This document shows positions 24,816-33,541 of a stretch of 64,000 nt of DNA, one piece after another. Below the pieces are notes generated by a model. It made no database searches, was not told where the DNA came from, and was given only the letters and a program-made list of their open reading frames with translations. Both the position numbers and the translations under genes were made by a program. The stretch is from Thermomicrobium roseum DSM 5159 (GTDB taxonomy: Bacteria; Chloroflexota; Chloroflexia; Thermomicrobiales; Thermomicrobiaceae): positions 1,178,001 to 1,242,000 of the forward strand of contig NC_011959.1 in the NCBI RefSeq assembly GCF_000021685.1, written 5' to 3'. The stretch's first letter is position 1, and each line of letters opens with the position of its first letter.

Positions 24816-27131
24816 ATGAGCGAATCTCGTTACCTCGGACGCCCGGTTCGCCGACTCGAGGATGAGCGGTATCTGCGAGGTCGGGCGATCTTTACCGACG
24901 ACATCGCGTTGCCCGGAGCACTCTACCTCGCACTCGTACGGAGTCCCTATCCACACGCTGAGATCACGAACGTGGACTGGAGCCCCGCGGCACGAGTGCC
25001 GGGGTTCGTGACAGCGCTGAGCGGTCGCGATCTCGCGGACTGGCTCGCGCCCTTCCCCGTTCCTCCGCAATCGGCCGGCGTGCGTCTACAGCGTCGTTAC
25101 CCGCTGGCGGTCGATCGCGTTCGTTTCGTCGGTGAGGGTGTGGTCGCCGTTGTCGCGACGAGTCGTTCCGCAGCTGAAGACGCGGCGGCCGAAGTACTCG
25201 TCGAGTACCGGGAACTCCCGGCGGTCATCGACCCGGAAGCTGCCCTCGCTCCCGATGCGCCGCGACTTCATCCCGATTGGCCGGATAACGAGGCATTTCG
25301 TTGGGATCTCAGTTTCGGTGATGTTGACACTGCCCTTCGCAGCGCGGACGCGATCATCGAGCTCCGACTCGTGAACCAGCGTGTCTACGCTGCATTCTTG
25401 GAACCCCGAGCGGCGGCAGCCACTGTCGATCCTGCTCATGGCCAGCTGACCGTTTGGGCCTCGACGCAAACGCCCCACACCTTGCGTGCTGGTATCGCCA
25501 GCGTACTCGGTATCCCCGAACATTCGATCCGCATCGTGACACCGGATGTCGGCGGTGCATTCGGTGCCAAAGGTGGGCTCTACCCGGAGTACGTCCTAGT
25601 CGCCGCGCTGGCGTGGCGACTCCAGCGGCCGATCAGGTGGACCGAGTCGCGGACCGAGAGTGTCCACGCCACGAATCACGGCCGCGATCAACAGCAATTC
25701 GTGCGGGCAGCCTTTCGACGCGATGGGACTCTGCTCGCTCTCGATGTTCACCTCCTCAGTAATCTCGGTGCATGGAACGCCTCTCCAACACGTCCGACCG
25801 CGGTTTTGACTGGTCTGGCTATCGCAGGCCCCTATCGGGTCCCCAATCTGCGACTCTCCCTCCGCTGTGTCGTCACCAATACGACGCCACAAGCAGCGTA
25901 CCGCGGGGCTGGTCGGCCAGAAGCATCGTACCTGCTGGAACGGCTGATGGACGCGGGCGCAAGTCGCCTCGGGCTCGATCCGGTGGTTATCCGACAACGC
26001 AATCTCCTACACCCGGAGGACTTCCCGCACCGTTCGCCGACCGGCGTGCCGTACGACAGTGGCAACTACCCAGCTGTTTTGGCAGAAGCGCTTCGCCGGT
26101 TCGACTACGCTGGTGCACGAAGAGAACAAGCGCGCCTGCGATCCGCCGGCCGACTGATCGGAATCGGCATCGCTGCTTTCTGTGAACTTTCGGGTCCAGG
26201 TTGGGAGTCAGCCACGGTCCGCGCGCACCCCGATGGCACTGTCACGGTTCTTTCCGGCATCGCCCCGAGCGGACAGGGGCATACCACGATGCTCGCCCAA
26301 GTCGTCGGAGAGGTTCTCCAGCTCCCGCTCGAGCGTATCCGTGTGGTCACGGGCGACACGGCCGCTATTCAGCAGGGAATCGGTACCTTCGGCAGCCGCA
26401 GCACGGCGCTGGGCGGCTCAGCCGCTTACTTGGCCGCACGGGACGTTTTGGAAAAGGCCCTCCATATCGCATCCCACCTCCTCGAAGTCGCTCCAGAGGA
26501 CCTCGAGTATCGCGACGGCCGCTTCTCGGTGCGAGGCAGCCCCGATCGCACGCTATCCTGGCAACAGATCGCCCGCCTGGCGTACGTCATGGAGGGTCCC
26601 CCGGGCGGAATCGCACCGGGGCTGGAGGCGACACGCTTCTTCAATCCTGGTCGTCGCAACGTCCCTTTTGGCGTGCACCTCGCGATGGTAGAAGTCGATC
26701 CAGAGACCGGGCTCGTCACGATTCTTCGCTATCTTGCTGTCGATGACAGTGGACGTCTCGTGAATCCGCTCCTGGCTGAGGGACAAATTCACGGAAGCGT
26801 CGCACAGGGGATCGGACAGGCGTTGTACGAGGGGATCGTCTACTCGGAGAACGGACAGCTCTTGACCCAAAACTTTCTCGAATACGCGGTTCCACGTGCC
26901 GCACAGGTGCCCTCCATCGAGACGGCACATCTGGAAACACCGAGTCCGATCAACCCGCTCGGCGTCAAGGGGATCGGTGAAGCTGGCACCACAGCTGCCC
27001 CACCAGCCATCGTCAATGCCGTGCTGGACGCTCTGCAGCCATTGGGTGTGCACCATCTCGACATGCCCTTGACACCGGAAAGGGTCTGGCGAGCCATCCA
27101 ACTCGCCGAGGAGCGAGTAGTCGTCCGGTGA
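24816..27131 (+). CDS. Second form II molybdo-hydroxylase large subunit (orphan)
   Basis: A 771-residue xanthine-oxidase-family large subunit, paralogous to the CoxL-type protein 8 kb upstream. It keeps PVRRLEDERYLRGRAIFTDD, TPDVGGAFGAKGG, AYRGAGRPEA, GTFGSRSTALGG and the catalytic-glutamate loop GVKGIGEAGT, so it should be active. No small or FAD subunit gene accompanies it, so it would have to borrow CoxS and CoxM or use partners elsewhere. GAGAGGGGG precedes the ATG. The open frame further upstream overlaps the Nudix gene and is not real. The substrate is unknown and probably differs from that of the first enzyme. Confidence 0.9.
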   Translation: MSESRYLGRPVRRLEDERYLRGRAIFTDDIALPGALYLALVRSPYPHAEITNVDWSPAARVPGFVTALSGRDLADWLAPFPVPPQSAGVRLQRRYPLAVDRVRFVGEGVVAVVATSRSAAEDAAAEVLVEYRELPAVIDPEAALAPDAPRLHPDWPDNEAFRWDLSFGDVDTALRSADAIIELRLVNQRVYAAFLEPRAAAATVDPAHGQLTVWASTQTPHTLRAGIASVLGIPEHSIRIVTPDVGGAFGAKGGLYPEYVLVAALAWRLQRPIRWTESRTESVHATNHGRDQQQFVRAAFRRDGTLLALDVHLLSNLGAWNASPTRPTAVLTGLAIAGPYRVPNLRLSLRCVVTNTTPQAAYRGAGRPEASYLLERLMDAGASRLGLDPVVIRQRNLLHPEDFPHRSPTGVPYDSGNYPAVLAEALRRFDYAGARREQARLRSAGRLIGIGIAAFCELSGPGWESATVRAHPDGTVTVLSGIAPSGQGHTTMLAQVVGEVLQLPLERIRVVTGDTAAIQQGIGTFGSRSTALGGSAAYLAARDVLEKALHIASHLLEVAPEDLEYRDGRFSVRGSPDRTLSWQQIARLAYVMEGPPGGIAPGLEATRFFNPGRRNVPFGVHLAMVEVDPETGLVTILRYLAVDDSGRLVNPLLAEGQIHGSVAQGIGQALYEGIVYSENGQLLTQNFLEYAVPRAAQVPSIETAHLETPSPINPLGVKGIGEAGTTAAPPAIVNAVLDALQPLGVHHLDMPLTPERVWRAIQLAEERVVVR

Positions 27132-27182
27132 CGAATCACGCCGATTCACCTACCCGGAAGCGCAGCCGACAAGATCAGCACA

Positions 27183-27216
27183 TGACCCGAGCGACCCCCA
27201 AGGATCGCTCGGGTCA
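27183..27216. terminator. Hairpin closing the cox island
   Basis: TGACCCGAGCGA (27183-27194) and TCGCTCGGGTCA (27205-27216) form a perfect 12-bp stem with a 10-base loop. It stands between the plus-strand cox island and the converging ccm operon, so it may stop both. There is no U-tract. Confidence 0.65.
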
Positions 27217-27281
27217 CTCCCTGTGCTCGCACGACGCGTCTGGGTTCGGAGAGAGGCGGCGCACCACGCCGGATCGAGACC

Positions 27282-27473
27282 TCAGGAAACGTTCGGCTCG
27301 CTGGCAGTAGCTGATTCAGGGGACCGCTGCCGTTCCGACGTGCGCGCCTCCCCGCGCAGACTGGCCAACTCGCTGCGGAGCACTTCGATTTGCCGCCGCA
27401 ACGAGAACAGGTAGATGCCGAGAATCAACCAGGTCACGAAGAAACCAGCGAACAGGTACCACACATTTTCCAT
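27282..27473 (-). CDS. ccmD: CcmD-family protein
   Basis: A 63-residue protein with one N-terminal membrane helix (VWYLFAGFFVTWLILGIYLFSL) followed by a charged helix (RRQIEVLRSELASLRGE), exactly the CcmD pattern. CcmD stabilises the CcmABC complex that loads heme onto CcmE. It is the last gene of the minus-strand ccm operon, 24 bases after ccmC. GGAGGAAG lies before the ATG. Confidence 0.85.
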   Translation of the reverse strand: MENVWYLFAGFFVTWLILGIYLFSLRRQIEVLRSELASLRGEARTSERQRSPESATASEPNVS

Positions 27474-27497
27474 CGTTCCGCTTCCTCCCTTTCTCGA

Positions 27498-28217
27498 TCA
27501 GCCGTACTGTTCGAGCGTCCCGCGGAGCTCCATCACTTCATCACGCGTCGTTTCGATCCGGTATTTCACCGCGAGCAAGAACACGTAGAGAATGCAGAAG
27601 GCAACCAATGTGACGATCATCGTCACCAGCATCTCCGGCGGCATGGCCGGTCCCTCGCTCCTCACCACGATCGGTTGGGGATGCAACGTGCGCCACCAGC
27701 GAACCGACATGTGAATGATCGGAATATCGACGAAGCCGACGATTCCCAGAACAGCGGCATACCGTGCCCCCCGCTCCGGATCTGCAACATACGCGCGCAA
27801 AAGGAAATAGCCGAGGTAGATGAACCACAGGATCAGGGTCGTCGTGAGTCGCGCATCCCACGTCCACCATGTGCCCCAAATCGGTCGCCCCCAGATCGAA
27901 CCGGTCAACAACACGAGCGTGGTGAAAATGAAGCCGAGTTCTGCCGCAGAGCGAGCCAGCCGATCCCAACGGGCATGCCCCCGTACCAGGTACAAGATGC
28001 TGCTGACGAAGATGATGAAAAAGGAGAGATAGGCCAACCAGGCAGCTGGCAGATGGAGGTAGAACAAGCGTTGCACCTCGCCCTGATCGACGTCACGCGG
28101 CGCATACAGGAAGATCAGCACGACCGATAGGGCGACCGACAAGAAGGAAAGCGCCGCGAGAACCGACAACCATGCAGTGGTCGCTGGTCGCCTGACTGTG
28201 TTCGTGACTGTCGCCAT
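27498..28217 (-). CDS. ccmC: Heme exporter/cytochrome c maturation protein CcmC
   Basis: A 239-residue six-helix membrane protein. The tryptophan-rich WWD signature GTWWTWDARLTTTLILW, with conserved His residues in external loops (FYLHLPAAW, IIHMSVRWW), identifies CcmC, which attaches heme to CcmE. ATG 28217 is chosen because GGAGA lies six bases upstream. A GTG at 28223 is closer to it and less likely. Confidence 0.93.
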   Translation of the reverse strand: MATVTNTVRRPATTAWLSVLAALSFLSVALSVVLIFLYAPRDVDQGEVQRLFYLHLPAAWLAYLSFFIIFVSSILYLVRGHARWDRLARSAAELGFIFTTLVLLTGSIWGRPIWGTWWTWDARLTTTLILWFIYLGYFLLRAYVADPERGARYAAVLGIVGFVDIPIIHMSVRWWRTLHPQPIVVRSEGPAMPPEMLVTMIVTLVAFCILYVFLLAVKYRIETTRDEVMELRGTLEQYG

Positions 28218-28251
28218 GCTCACTCTCCTTTCTCCTTTCGAGCCGATTCGT

Positions 28252-28920
28252 TCACTCTTCGGTCACGCTCCCGAAGGTCAGTGCACCGAGCGCGAAGAAC
28301 AATGCGGCGAAGCCCCCGAGCAGACTCTTCCACGGCGCCGCGTCTCCCGTGAAGCCATTCAACTCGAGCGTCGTTGCCCGAACCGCACCGATGACGACCG
28401 GCACAGCCAGCGGGAACAACAGGGCTGGAAGAAGCACCTCACGCGAGCGGACATTGGCGGTCATCGCAGCGAACAGCGTGCCGAGCGTGCAGAGCCCGAG
28501 CGTGCCCAGCCCAACCACTACGAGCACCCCAGGCTGCAAAACCGGCAGTGCGAAGAGGACGGCCAGGACGAGGAGCGCGACGAGCTCGACGATCGTGACG
28601 AAGACCAGCATACTCACGAGCTTTGCGATGAAAATAACCGGTCGCTCAACGGGGCTCAGAAGAAGTCCCTCCCAGGCACCTTCCTGGCGATCCAGGGCGA
28701 CAGCACGTCCCCACCCGAGGAGCGTTGCAAAGACGATCGCGACCCACAAGGCCCCTGAACCGCTCGCCGCACGCTGGACGCCGCTCAAATCGAAAGCAAA
28801 AGTGAAAATCAGCAAGGTCAAGAGCGTCATCACGAGCATCCCGAGGACGAGTTCGCGCGCCCGCCACTCGAGGAGAAGGTCACGCTTGACGATCGCGGTG
28901 AACTGGCTCCAGGCACTCAT
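28252..28920 (-). CDS. ccmB: Heme exporter protein CcmB
   Basis: A 222-residue, six-helix membrane protein of the CcmB family, the membrane partner of the CcmA ATPase. Family features include the start AIVKRDLLLEWRARELVLGMLVM, WGRAVALDRQEGAWEGLLLSP, and the PLAVPVVIGAV segment. It overlaps ccmA by 4 bases (ATGA) and precedes ccmC. Confidence 0.92.
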   Translation of the reverse strand: MSAWSQFTAIVKRDLLLEWRARELVLGMLVMTLLTLLIFTFAFDLSGVQRAASGSGALWVAIVFATLLGWGRAVALDRQEGAWEGLLLSPVERPVIFIAKLVSMLVFVTIVELVALLVLAVLFALPVLQPGVLVVVGLGTLGLCTLGTLFAAMTANVRSREVLLPALLFPLAVPVVIGAVRATTLELNGFTGDAAPWKSLLGGFAALFFALGALTFGSVTEE

Positions 28921-29663
28921 ACGGTCACCAGCCTCGGCTGGATCCGCAGGTGAAGATCGAGCTCGTCTCGCCCGCGCGCCGACCAGACGATCCGCCCGCG
29001 CTCGAGATAGATGGCCCGCTGGGCGAGTTGGATGGCCAGTTCAGGTGCGTGCGTCGTCATGAGCACTGTGCCTCCGTCGGCGCAAAACCGCTCCACCAGG
29101 TCGACCAGACGGATGCGCGAGGCGATATCCAAACCTGTATCCGGTTCATCCAGGAGGAGCACCCGGGGTCGGTGCAGGAGCGCTCGGGCCAGTGCCGCAC
29201 GCTGCTGAAAGCCGCGCGACAAGGAGCGCACTCGATCACCGAGTCGGTCGGTCAGTCCCAGTTCCTCCCCCAATGCCCGAATCCGTTCAGCAGCATCAAT
29301 TACTCCGTAGAGGCGGGCATAGTAGCGCAGGTTTTCGGCTACCGTCAGCTCCGGATCGAGCATGATGCGATGCATGACCACGCCCAGCTGTGCGCGAACT
29401 GCCGGTCCGAAGTCTCCGGCCGGTCGACCGAACCACTCGATCGATCCAGATGTGGGGCGCACGAGACCGACGAGAAGACGGAGCAAGGTCGTCTTCCCGG
29501 CACCGTTCGGACCGAGGATCGCCAGACACTCGCCTGCGTGGACCGTCAGATCGATCCTGTTCAGGACCGTTCTCCAGCCATAACGCTTCGTGAGAGCACG
29601 AGCGGTGAGAACAGGGTCGTGTCCCAGCCGAGTCGCGTCGTTCCGATCGACCTGCGTTGTCAT
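28917..29663 (-). CDS. ccmA: Heme ABC exporter ATP-binding protein CcmA
   Basis: A 248-residue ABC ATPase. Walker A GPNGAGKTT, a signature loop reading LSRGFQQR in place of LSGGQ (typical of CcmA), Walker B VLLLDEP and the switch His in MTTHAPE are visible. It powers release of holo-CcmE in System I cytochrome c maturation. The start overlaps the ccmI-like stop and the stop overlaps ccmB, both by 4 bases, so the genes are tightly coupled. Confidence 0.92.
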   Translation of the reverse strand: MTTQVDRNDATRLGHDPVLTARALTKRYGWRTVLNRIDLTVHAGECLAILGPNGAGKTTLLRLLVGLVRPTSGSIEWFGRPAGDFGPAVRAQLGVVMHRIMLDPELTVAENLRYYARLYGVIDAAERIRALGEELGLTDRLGDRVRSLSRGFQQRAALARALLHRPRVLLLDEPDTGLDIASRIRLVDLVERFCADGGTVLMTTHAPELAIQLAQRAIYLERGRIVWSARGRDELDLHLRIQPRLVTV

Positions 29664-30040
29664 GGTGATGCGCCGACCGTTCTCCGAGTCGAGCCAGTAT
29701 CGAGTTGCCGTGCCAGTTCGCGCAGCTGCTCGATCTCGCGATCGATATCCGCGTCTACCGACGACTCAGCCCGTTCGATCGCCTGCAAGAGCCGAGCTGC
29801 GTGTGTCAGGAGTGATTGCCGCATGACGCGATAGTCGCTGTCACTCACCTTTCCGGTCTCGTAGTCGAGCTGGAGATCACGGAGCATCGCCAAAATCGCG
29901 TCTCGCTCGGCGAAAAGGTCGAGGAGTTCAGCTGACCAAGCGGGCCCCGCTACTCTGCGCCGGGCGATCCACAAGGGGTGCAGGACGAAAGCGACAACCC
30001 CGATCGCCAGGAGGAGCAAGAGGACCGTATCGAGCAGCAT
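29660..30040 (-). CDS. CcmI-like protein, short
   Basis: A 126-residue protein with one N-terminal membrane helix (LLLDTVLLLLLAIGVVAFVLHPLW) and a cytosolic helical stretch containing ERDAILAMLRDLQLDYETGKVSDSDYRVMRQ, the conserved part of CcmI N-terminal domains (R..LxxLxxDxxxGKxxxxDY). The TPR-rich periplasmic half of CcmI is missing. It probably cooperates with CcmH in the heme-ligation step. Start and stop overlap its neighbours. Confidence 0.8.
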   Translation of the reverse strand: MLLDTVLLLLLAIGVVAFVLHPLWIARRRVAGPAWSAELLDLFAERDAILAMLRDLQLDYETGKVSDSDYRVMRQSLLTHAARLLQAIERAESSVDADIDREIEQLRELARQLDTGSTRRTVGASP

Positions 30041-30567
30041 CAGCGGACTCTCCCTTCCGGCTCGAGGAGCTGTTCGACGCGTCGCAGTTCCTCAGGTGCC
30101 ACTGGTTCCTCGACGCCACTCGCTGCTGCATCTCGCCGTCGGAAGTACAAAACGAGCAACAGGATACCTCCCACCAGCCCAACGACCGGCCCCCACCAGA
30201 GGACCCAGAAGTAACCCTGACGGGGCGGTTCGCGGAGAACGCTCACTCCATAGCGATCGACGAAATACTGGAGAATCTCCTCACGCGATTCGCCGGCATC
30301 GAGCTTTTGCTGGATGAGTTGACGCATCTGACGCGCGAGTTCGGAGTTGGAGTCGCGGACGCTCTGGCCCTGGCAGACGGGACAATTGAGCTGATTGGCG
30401 ATCTCCAGCGCCTCTGGTGACAGCGCTTCTTCCGCTTGGACCGCTCCAGCGAACAAGAAGCTCACGAGAACCACGATGACGAACCCCGGAACGAGCTGAC
30501 TCACCCGTGCACCCAGCCGAGTCACTCGCCACCTTCGAACTCGTGCTCGCCACCCTCGCGCAGTCAT
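30040..30567 (-). CDS. ccmH: Cytochrome c maturation thiol protein CcmH
   Basis: A 175-residue CcmH/CycL-family protein: a signal-anchor helix, then the redox motif LNCPVCQGQSVRDSNSELA, a helical bundle and a C-terminal membrane helix (FWVLWWGPVVGLVGGILLLVLYF). It keeps apocytochrome CXXCH thiols reduced for heme attachment. The open frame extends into ccmF, but the ATG at 30567, one base after the ccmF stop, is the likely start. The stop and the next start overlap as TGATG. Confidence 0.92.
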   Translation of the reverse strand: MTARGWRARVRRWRVTRLGARVSQLVPGFVIVVLVSFLFAGAVQAEEALSPEALEIANQLNCPVCQGQSVRDSNSELARQMRQLIQQKLDAGESREEILQYFVDRYGVSVLREPPRQGYFWVLWWGPVVGLVGGILLLVLYFRRRDAAASGVEEPVAPEELRRVEQLLEPEGRVR

Positions 30568-30568
30568 G

Positions 30569-32554
30569 CTATGCCTCGCGTGCCATACCCGGAACGGTAC
30601 GCGGCAGGCGAGCCGGCGCGGGAACCGGCTGCGGCCAGAACAGCGTAAGCGTACCAAGGACGAATACTGCTCCACCGACCCAGATCCAGATCACCAGCGG
30701 ATTCACATAAACCCGGATGCTCGCAGTTCCGTCATCCTGCCAGCGGTCGAGTACCACGTACACGTCATCGAGGCCCACAAGTGTGATTCCCATGCGGGCA
30801 GTCGGTTGATCCTCGTAGTTGCGATAAAAGAATCGATAACTTTCGACTGTCGCGGCGTAGCGCTCGCCACGATAGACATCGACTTTGGCAGCGACGACTT
30901 CCGCGTCTGCTGTCCGCCGATCGTCCAGGCCGCGGTAGACGATCGTGTACGGTCCGATGGAACCCTGCTCACCAGGGCGCAAAACGAATTGGCGCTCCAG
31001 CTGGAAGGCATTGGAGGCAATGATACCGACCGCCATCAGAAGAATCGCCAGATGAACCAGATACCCACCGTAGCGACGGTTGTTCCGACGCAGTAGCTCC
31101 CACGCAGCTACCGGGAGAGCCTCGCGGACATTGCGGCGTCGTGCTCGAACACCTCGCCAGTACTCCTGGATCGTGGCGGCAAAGGCGAACACTGTGACGG
31201 CGTAGGCGGCCACGGCCCACCAGCGGTCGAGCAGAATGACACCGAATCCGGCGGCGACTCCCGCAGCGAGGAGCGGCCAGCGCAGATTGCGGAGCAACAA
31301 AGGAAGTTCCGTCCGTCGCCAGGCCAGGAGCGGTCCCAGCCCCATCAATGCGAGCAAAACGAGAAGCAGAGGCCCGACGACGCGGTTATAGAAGGGCGGC
31401 CCGACCGTAATGCGAGTTTCCCAGAACAGCTCGCTGAACAATGGGAAAGTCGTTCCCCAAAACACCGCGAAGGCCATCGCGGTCAGCAGCAAATTGTTCA
31501 CGAGGAAGCCGCCCTCGCGCGACGTCACCGACTCGATGTGCCGCTCGCTCTGCAACCCCGGTAGCCGATAGAGCAGCAATCCGATCCCCACGACGAGGAC
31601 GAGAGCCAAATACGCCAAGAACCAGTGACCGATCGTCGAGACGGCAAAAGCGTGGACGGACGACAGCATGCCGCTGCGCACGATAAACGTACCGAAGATG
31701 CACAACGCGAACGTCGCCAAGAGCAAGGCGAGGTTCCAGACCTTGAGCATCCCCCGCCGCTCTTGAACGATCACCGAGTGCAAGAACGCTGTTGCCGTCA
31801 ACCACGGCAACAGGGCCAGATTCTCGACCGGATCCCACCCCCAGTAGCCTCCCCAACCGAGCACATGGTAGGCCCACCACGCCCCGATCAAGAGACCCAT
31901 GCCGAGGAGCGCCCAGGCCAGGAGCGTCCAGCGCCGAATGGCCTGCAGCCAATCGCTGCCGAGCCGTCCGGTCACCAGTGCCGCCATGCCGAAAGCGAAG
32001 GGCACGGTGAAACTCGCATACCCTGCCAGCAGGAACGGCGGGTGCGCCATCATTCCTGGATCGCGGAGCAGCGGGTTGAGTCCCGCCCCATCGGGTGGGG
32101 TGACCGGAAGCAGCCGGAAGGGACTGGCGACGATCGTCAGGACAAGGAGGAAAAACGTGACGATGGCCAAAAGGGTCATCGTCATGTACGGAAGCAGTGC
32201 ACGATCGGAACGGCGGTGGAGATACAGCGCGAGTGCCCCCAAGCCGCTCGCGACTGCGGCCCAATAGAGGAGGCTACCCTCCTGTCCCCCGTAGAACGCT
32301 GAAATGACATACTGGATCGGCATGTCGCGGCTGGAACGCGCTGCCACGTAAGCGAGACGAAAATCGTGTCGCACGAACGAAATGACCAAGACGATGAGGG
32401 CGACGAGAATCAGGAAAGCCACGCCGTAGGTCGCTCGGTAGGCGCTCGCCAGGAGTTCCGGCACGCGCCGTCGCACCCCGATGAAGCTCGCTCCGAGACC
32501 GTACACTGCCAAGAGGAGAGCGAGGACCAGCGCTCCCGAACCCAGCTGTGCCAC
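30569..32554 (-). CDS. ccmF: Cytochrome c heme lyase subunit CcmF
   Basis: A 661-residue polytopic membrane protein with about 15 helices. The WWD heme-binding signature WGGYWGWDPVEN is present, with conserved His residues in GMMAHPPFL and TIGHWF, and a large external domain near the C-terminus. With CcmH it transfers heme from CcmE to apocytochromes. It starts with GTG at 32554 behind GGAGG. Confidence 0.95.
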   Translation of the reverse strand: MAQLGSGALVLALLLAVYGLGASFIGVRRRVPELLASAYRATYGVAFLILVALIVLVISFVRHDFRLAYVAARSSRDMPIQYVISAFYGGQEGSLLYWAAVASGLGALALYLHRRSDRALLPYMTMTLLAIVTFFLLVLTIVASPFRLLPVTPPDGAGLNPLLRDPGMMAHPPFLLAGYASFTVPFAFGMAALVTGRLGSDWLQAIRRWTLLAWALLGMGLLIGAWWAYHVLGWGGYWGWDPVENLALLPWLTATAFLHSVIVQERRGMLKVWNLALLLATFALCIFGTFIVRSGMLSSVHAFAVSTIGHWFLAYLALVLVVGIGLLLYRLPGLQSERHIESVTSREGGFLVNNLLLTAMAFAVFWGTTFPLFSELFWETRITVGPPFYNRVVGPLLLVLLALMGLGPLLAWRRTELPLLLRNLRWPLLAAGVAAGFGVILLDRWWAVAAYAVTVFAFAATIQEYWRGVRARRRNVREALPVAAWELLRRNNRRYGGYLVHLAILLMAVGIIASNAFQLERQFVLRPGEQGSIGPYTIVYRGLDDRRTADAEVVAAKVDVYRGERYAATVESYRFFYRNYEDQPTARMGITLVGLDDVYVVLDRWQDDGTASIRVYVNPLVIWIWVGGAVFVLGTLTLFWPQPVPAPARLPRTVPGMAREA

Positions 32555-32570
32555 GAGAAAGCCTCCGTTC

Positions 32571-33017
32571 TCAACTCGAGGAGGCAGTCGGAGCTGCCTC
32601 GAAACGAGACGGGCACTGCGTTAGGACGCTGTCTGCCTGCACGGGTTGCCCGTTGCGGTACAACCCCTCGACGATGACATGACGCCCCTCGGCGAAGATG
32701 TCAGGAAGCACACCACTGTACACGACCTCGAGTTCGCTGGTCCCATCGCCGATACGAAAATGGATCGGCTCACCAGGACCACCGCGCACGATACTCCCGG
32801 TAACGACATCACCGCCGACCCGCACGCGCCGCCCATCGACCTCGCTCGCTCGCGCTTGCAATTCGCTGACCGTGACGAAGTAAGAAGCCGCCGTGCCTTG
32901 CAAGCCGGTATACATGAGATACCCGACCGCACCGGCCATCACGAGCGCGAGAACGAGCAGACGAACATCCAGGCGAATCCGACGAGCCCCGCTACGGGTC
33001 GCAACAGCCGTACTCAT
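32571..33017 (-). CDS. ccmE: Cytochrome c maturation heme chaperone CcmE, Cys-type variant
   Basis: A 148-residue CcmE: a signal-anchor helix (LLVLALVMAGAVGYLMYTGL) and an OB-fold domain (RVRVGGDVVTGSI, HFRIGDG, VVYSGVLPDIFAEGRHVIVEG). Canonical CcmE binds heme covalently through a His in HxxxY. Here the equivalent segment reads VLTQCPSRFE, giving Cys135-x3-Phe139. A Cys-type CcmE (CxxxY) is known from archaea and some bacteria. The Phe in place of Tyr is a further change. It begins the ccm genes proper, before ccmF. Confidence 0.92.
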   Translation of the reverse strand: MSTAVATRSGARRIRLDVRLLVLALVMAGAVGYLMYTGLQGTAASYFVTVSELQARASEVDGRRVRVGGDVVTGSIVRGGPGEPIHFRIGDGTSELEVVYSGVLPDIFAEGRHVIVEGLYRNGQPVQADSVLTQCPSRFEAAPTASSS

Positions 33018-33049
33018 CGATCAGCCCCCGCTCGCCTCGGTACCGTCCG

Positions 33050-33529
33050 TCACCGCCAGCCCGCGGTCGGGTCCGGCGGATAGATCACCGATAAGAGTAC
33101 ACCGAGCAGATAGGCGAGTGTCCCGAGCAGGAGCACCGTTCGACCGCTCAGCCACGCTCGCGTCGCACTCCCTCTCTCCCAGGAAGCGCCGCGGGGTAGA
33201 AGCCCGCCGGTGGCGGCGAGCGCGAGGAGGCCAGCCGCGACCTTGACCAGCAAGAGGATCACGTACAGCGCCGTACCCCGACCATCGGCCAGCCGGTCGA
33301 ACATGAGCGCAACACCTGATCCGAGCAACAGCGCGCTGGCTATCACCCACCAACGGCGAAAACGCAGTTGCGCAGCTCGCAGCGTGTCCTGTGCGCTGGT
33401 CACGACTCCTCGTAACGGAGTCAGTGCGACGAGAAGATATGCTCCGCTGCCGAGCCAGATGGCGCCGGCGAGAGCATGGACGAGCCGCAGCACGATCCGC
33501 ACGAACGCCGCGATATCGATCTGCTCCAT
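33050..33529 (-). CDS. CopD-like four-helix membrane protein
   Basis: A 159-residue integral membrane protein with four hydrophobic helices, starting RIVLRLVHALAGAIWLGSGAYLLV. The early His and the HALAGAIWLG pattern resemble CopD/DUF420-type cytochrome-associated membrane proteins. A definite family cannot be assigned. ATG 33529 is chosen because GAAGG lies nine bases upstream, while the ATG at 33538 abuts it. It sits between the TlpA-type thioredoxin and ccmE, so a role in respiratory or copper/heme protein assembly is plausible. Confidence 0.75.
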   Translation of the reverse strand: MEQIDIAAFVRIVLRLVHALAGAIWLGSGAYLLVALTPLRGVVTSAQDTLRAAQLRFRRWWVIASALLLGSGVALMFDRLADGRGTALYVILLLVKVAAGLLALAATGGLLPRGASWERGSATRAWLSGRTVLLLGTLAYLLGVLLSVIYPPDPTAGWR

Positions 33530-33541
33530 TCGGTGCATCCT

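Noticed and set aside
24208..27131. Signs that the cox island is a recent insertion (transposase, tRNA integration site, direct repeats)
   Set aside because: No mobile-element gene, flanking repeat or composition shift was visible. Codon use matches the neighbours.
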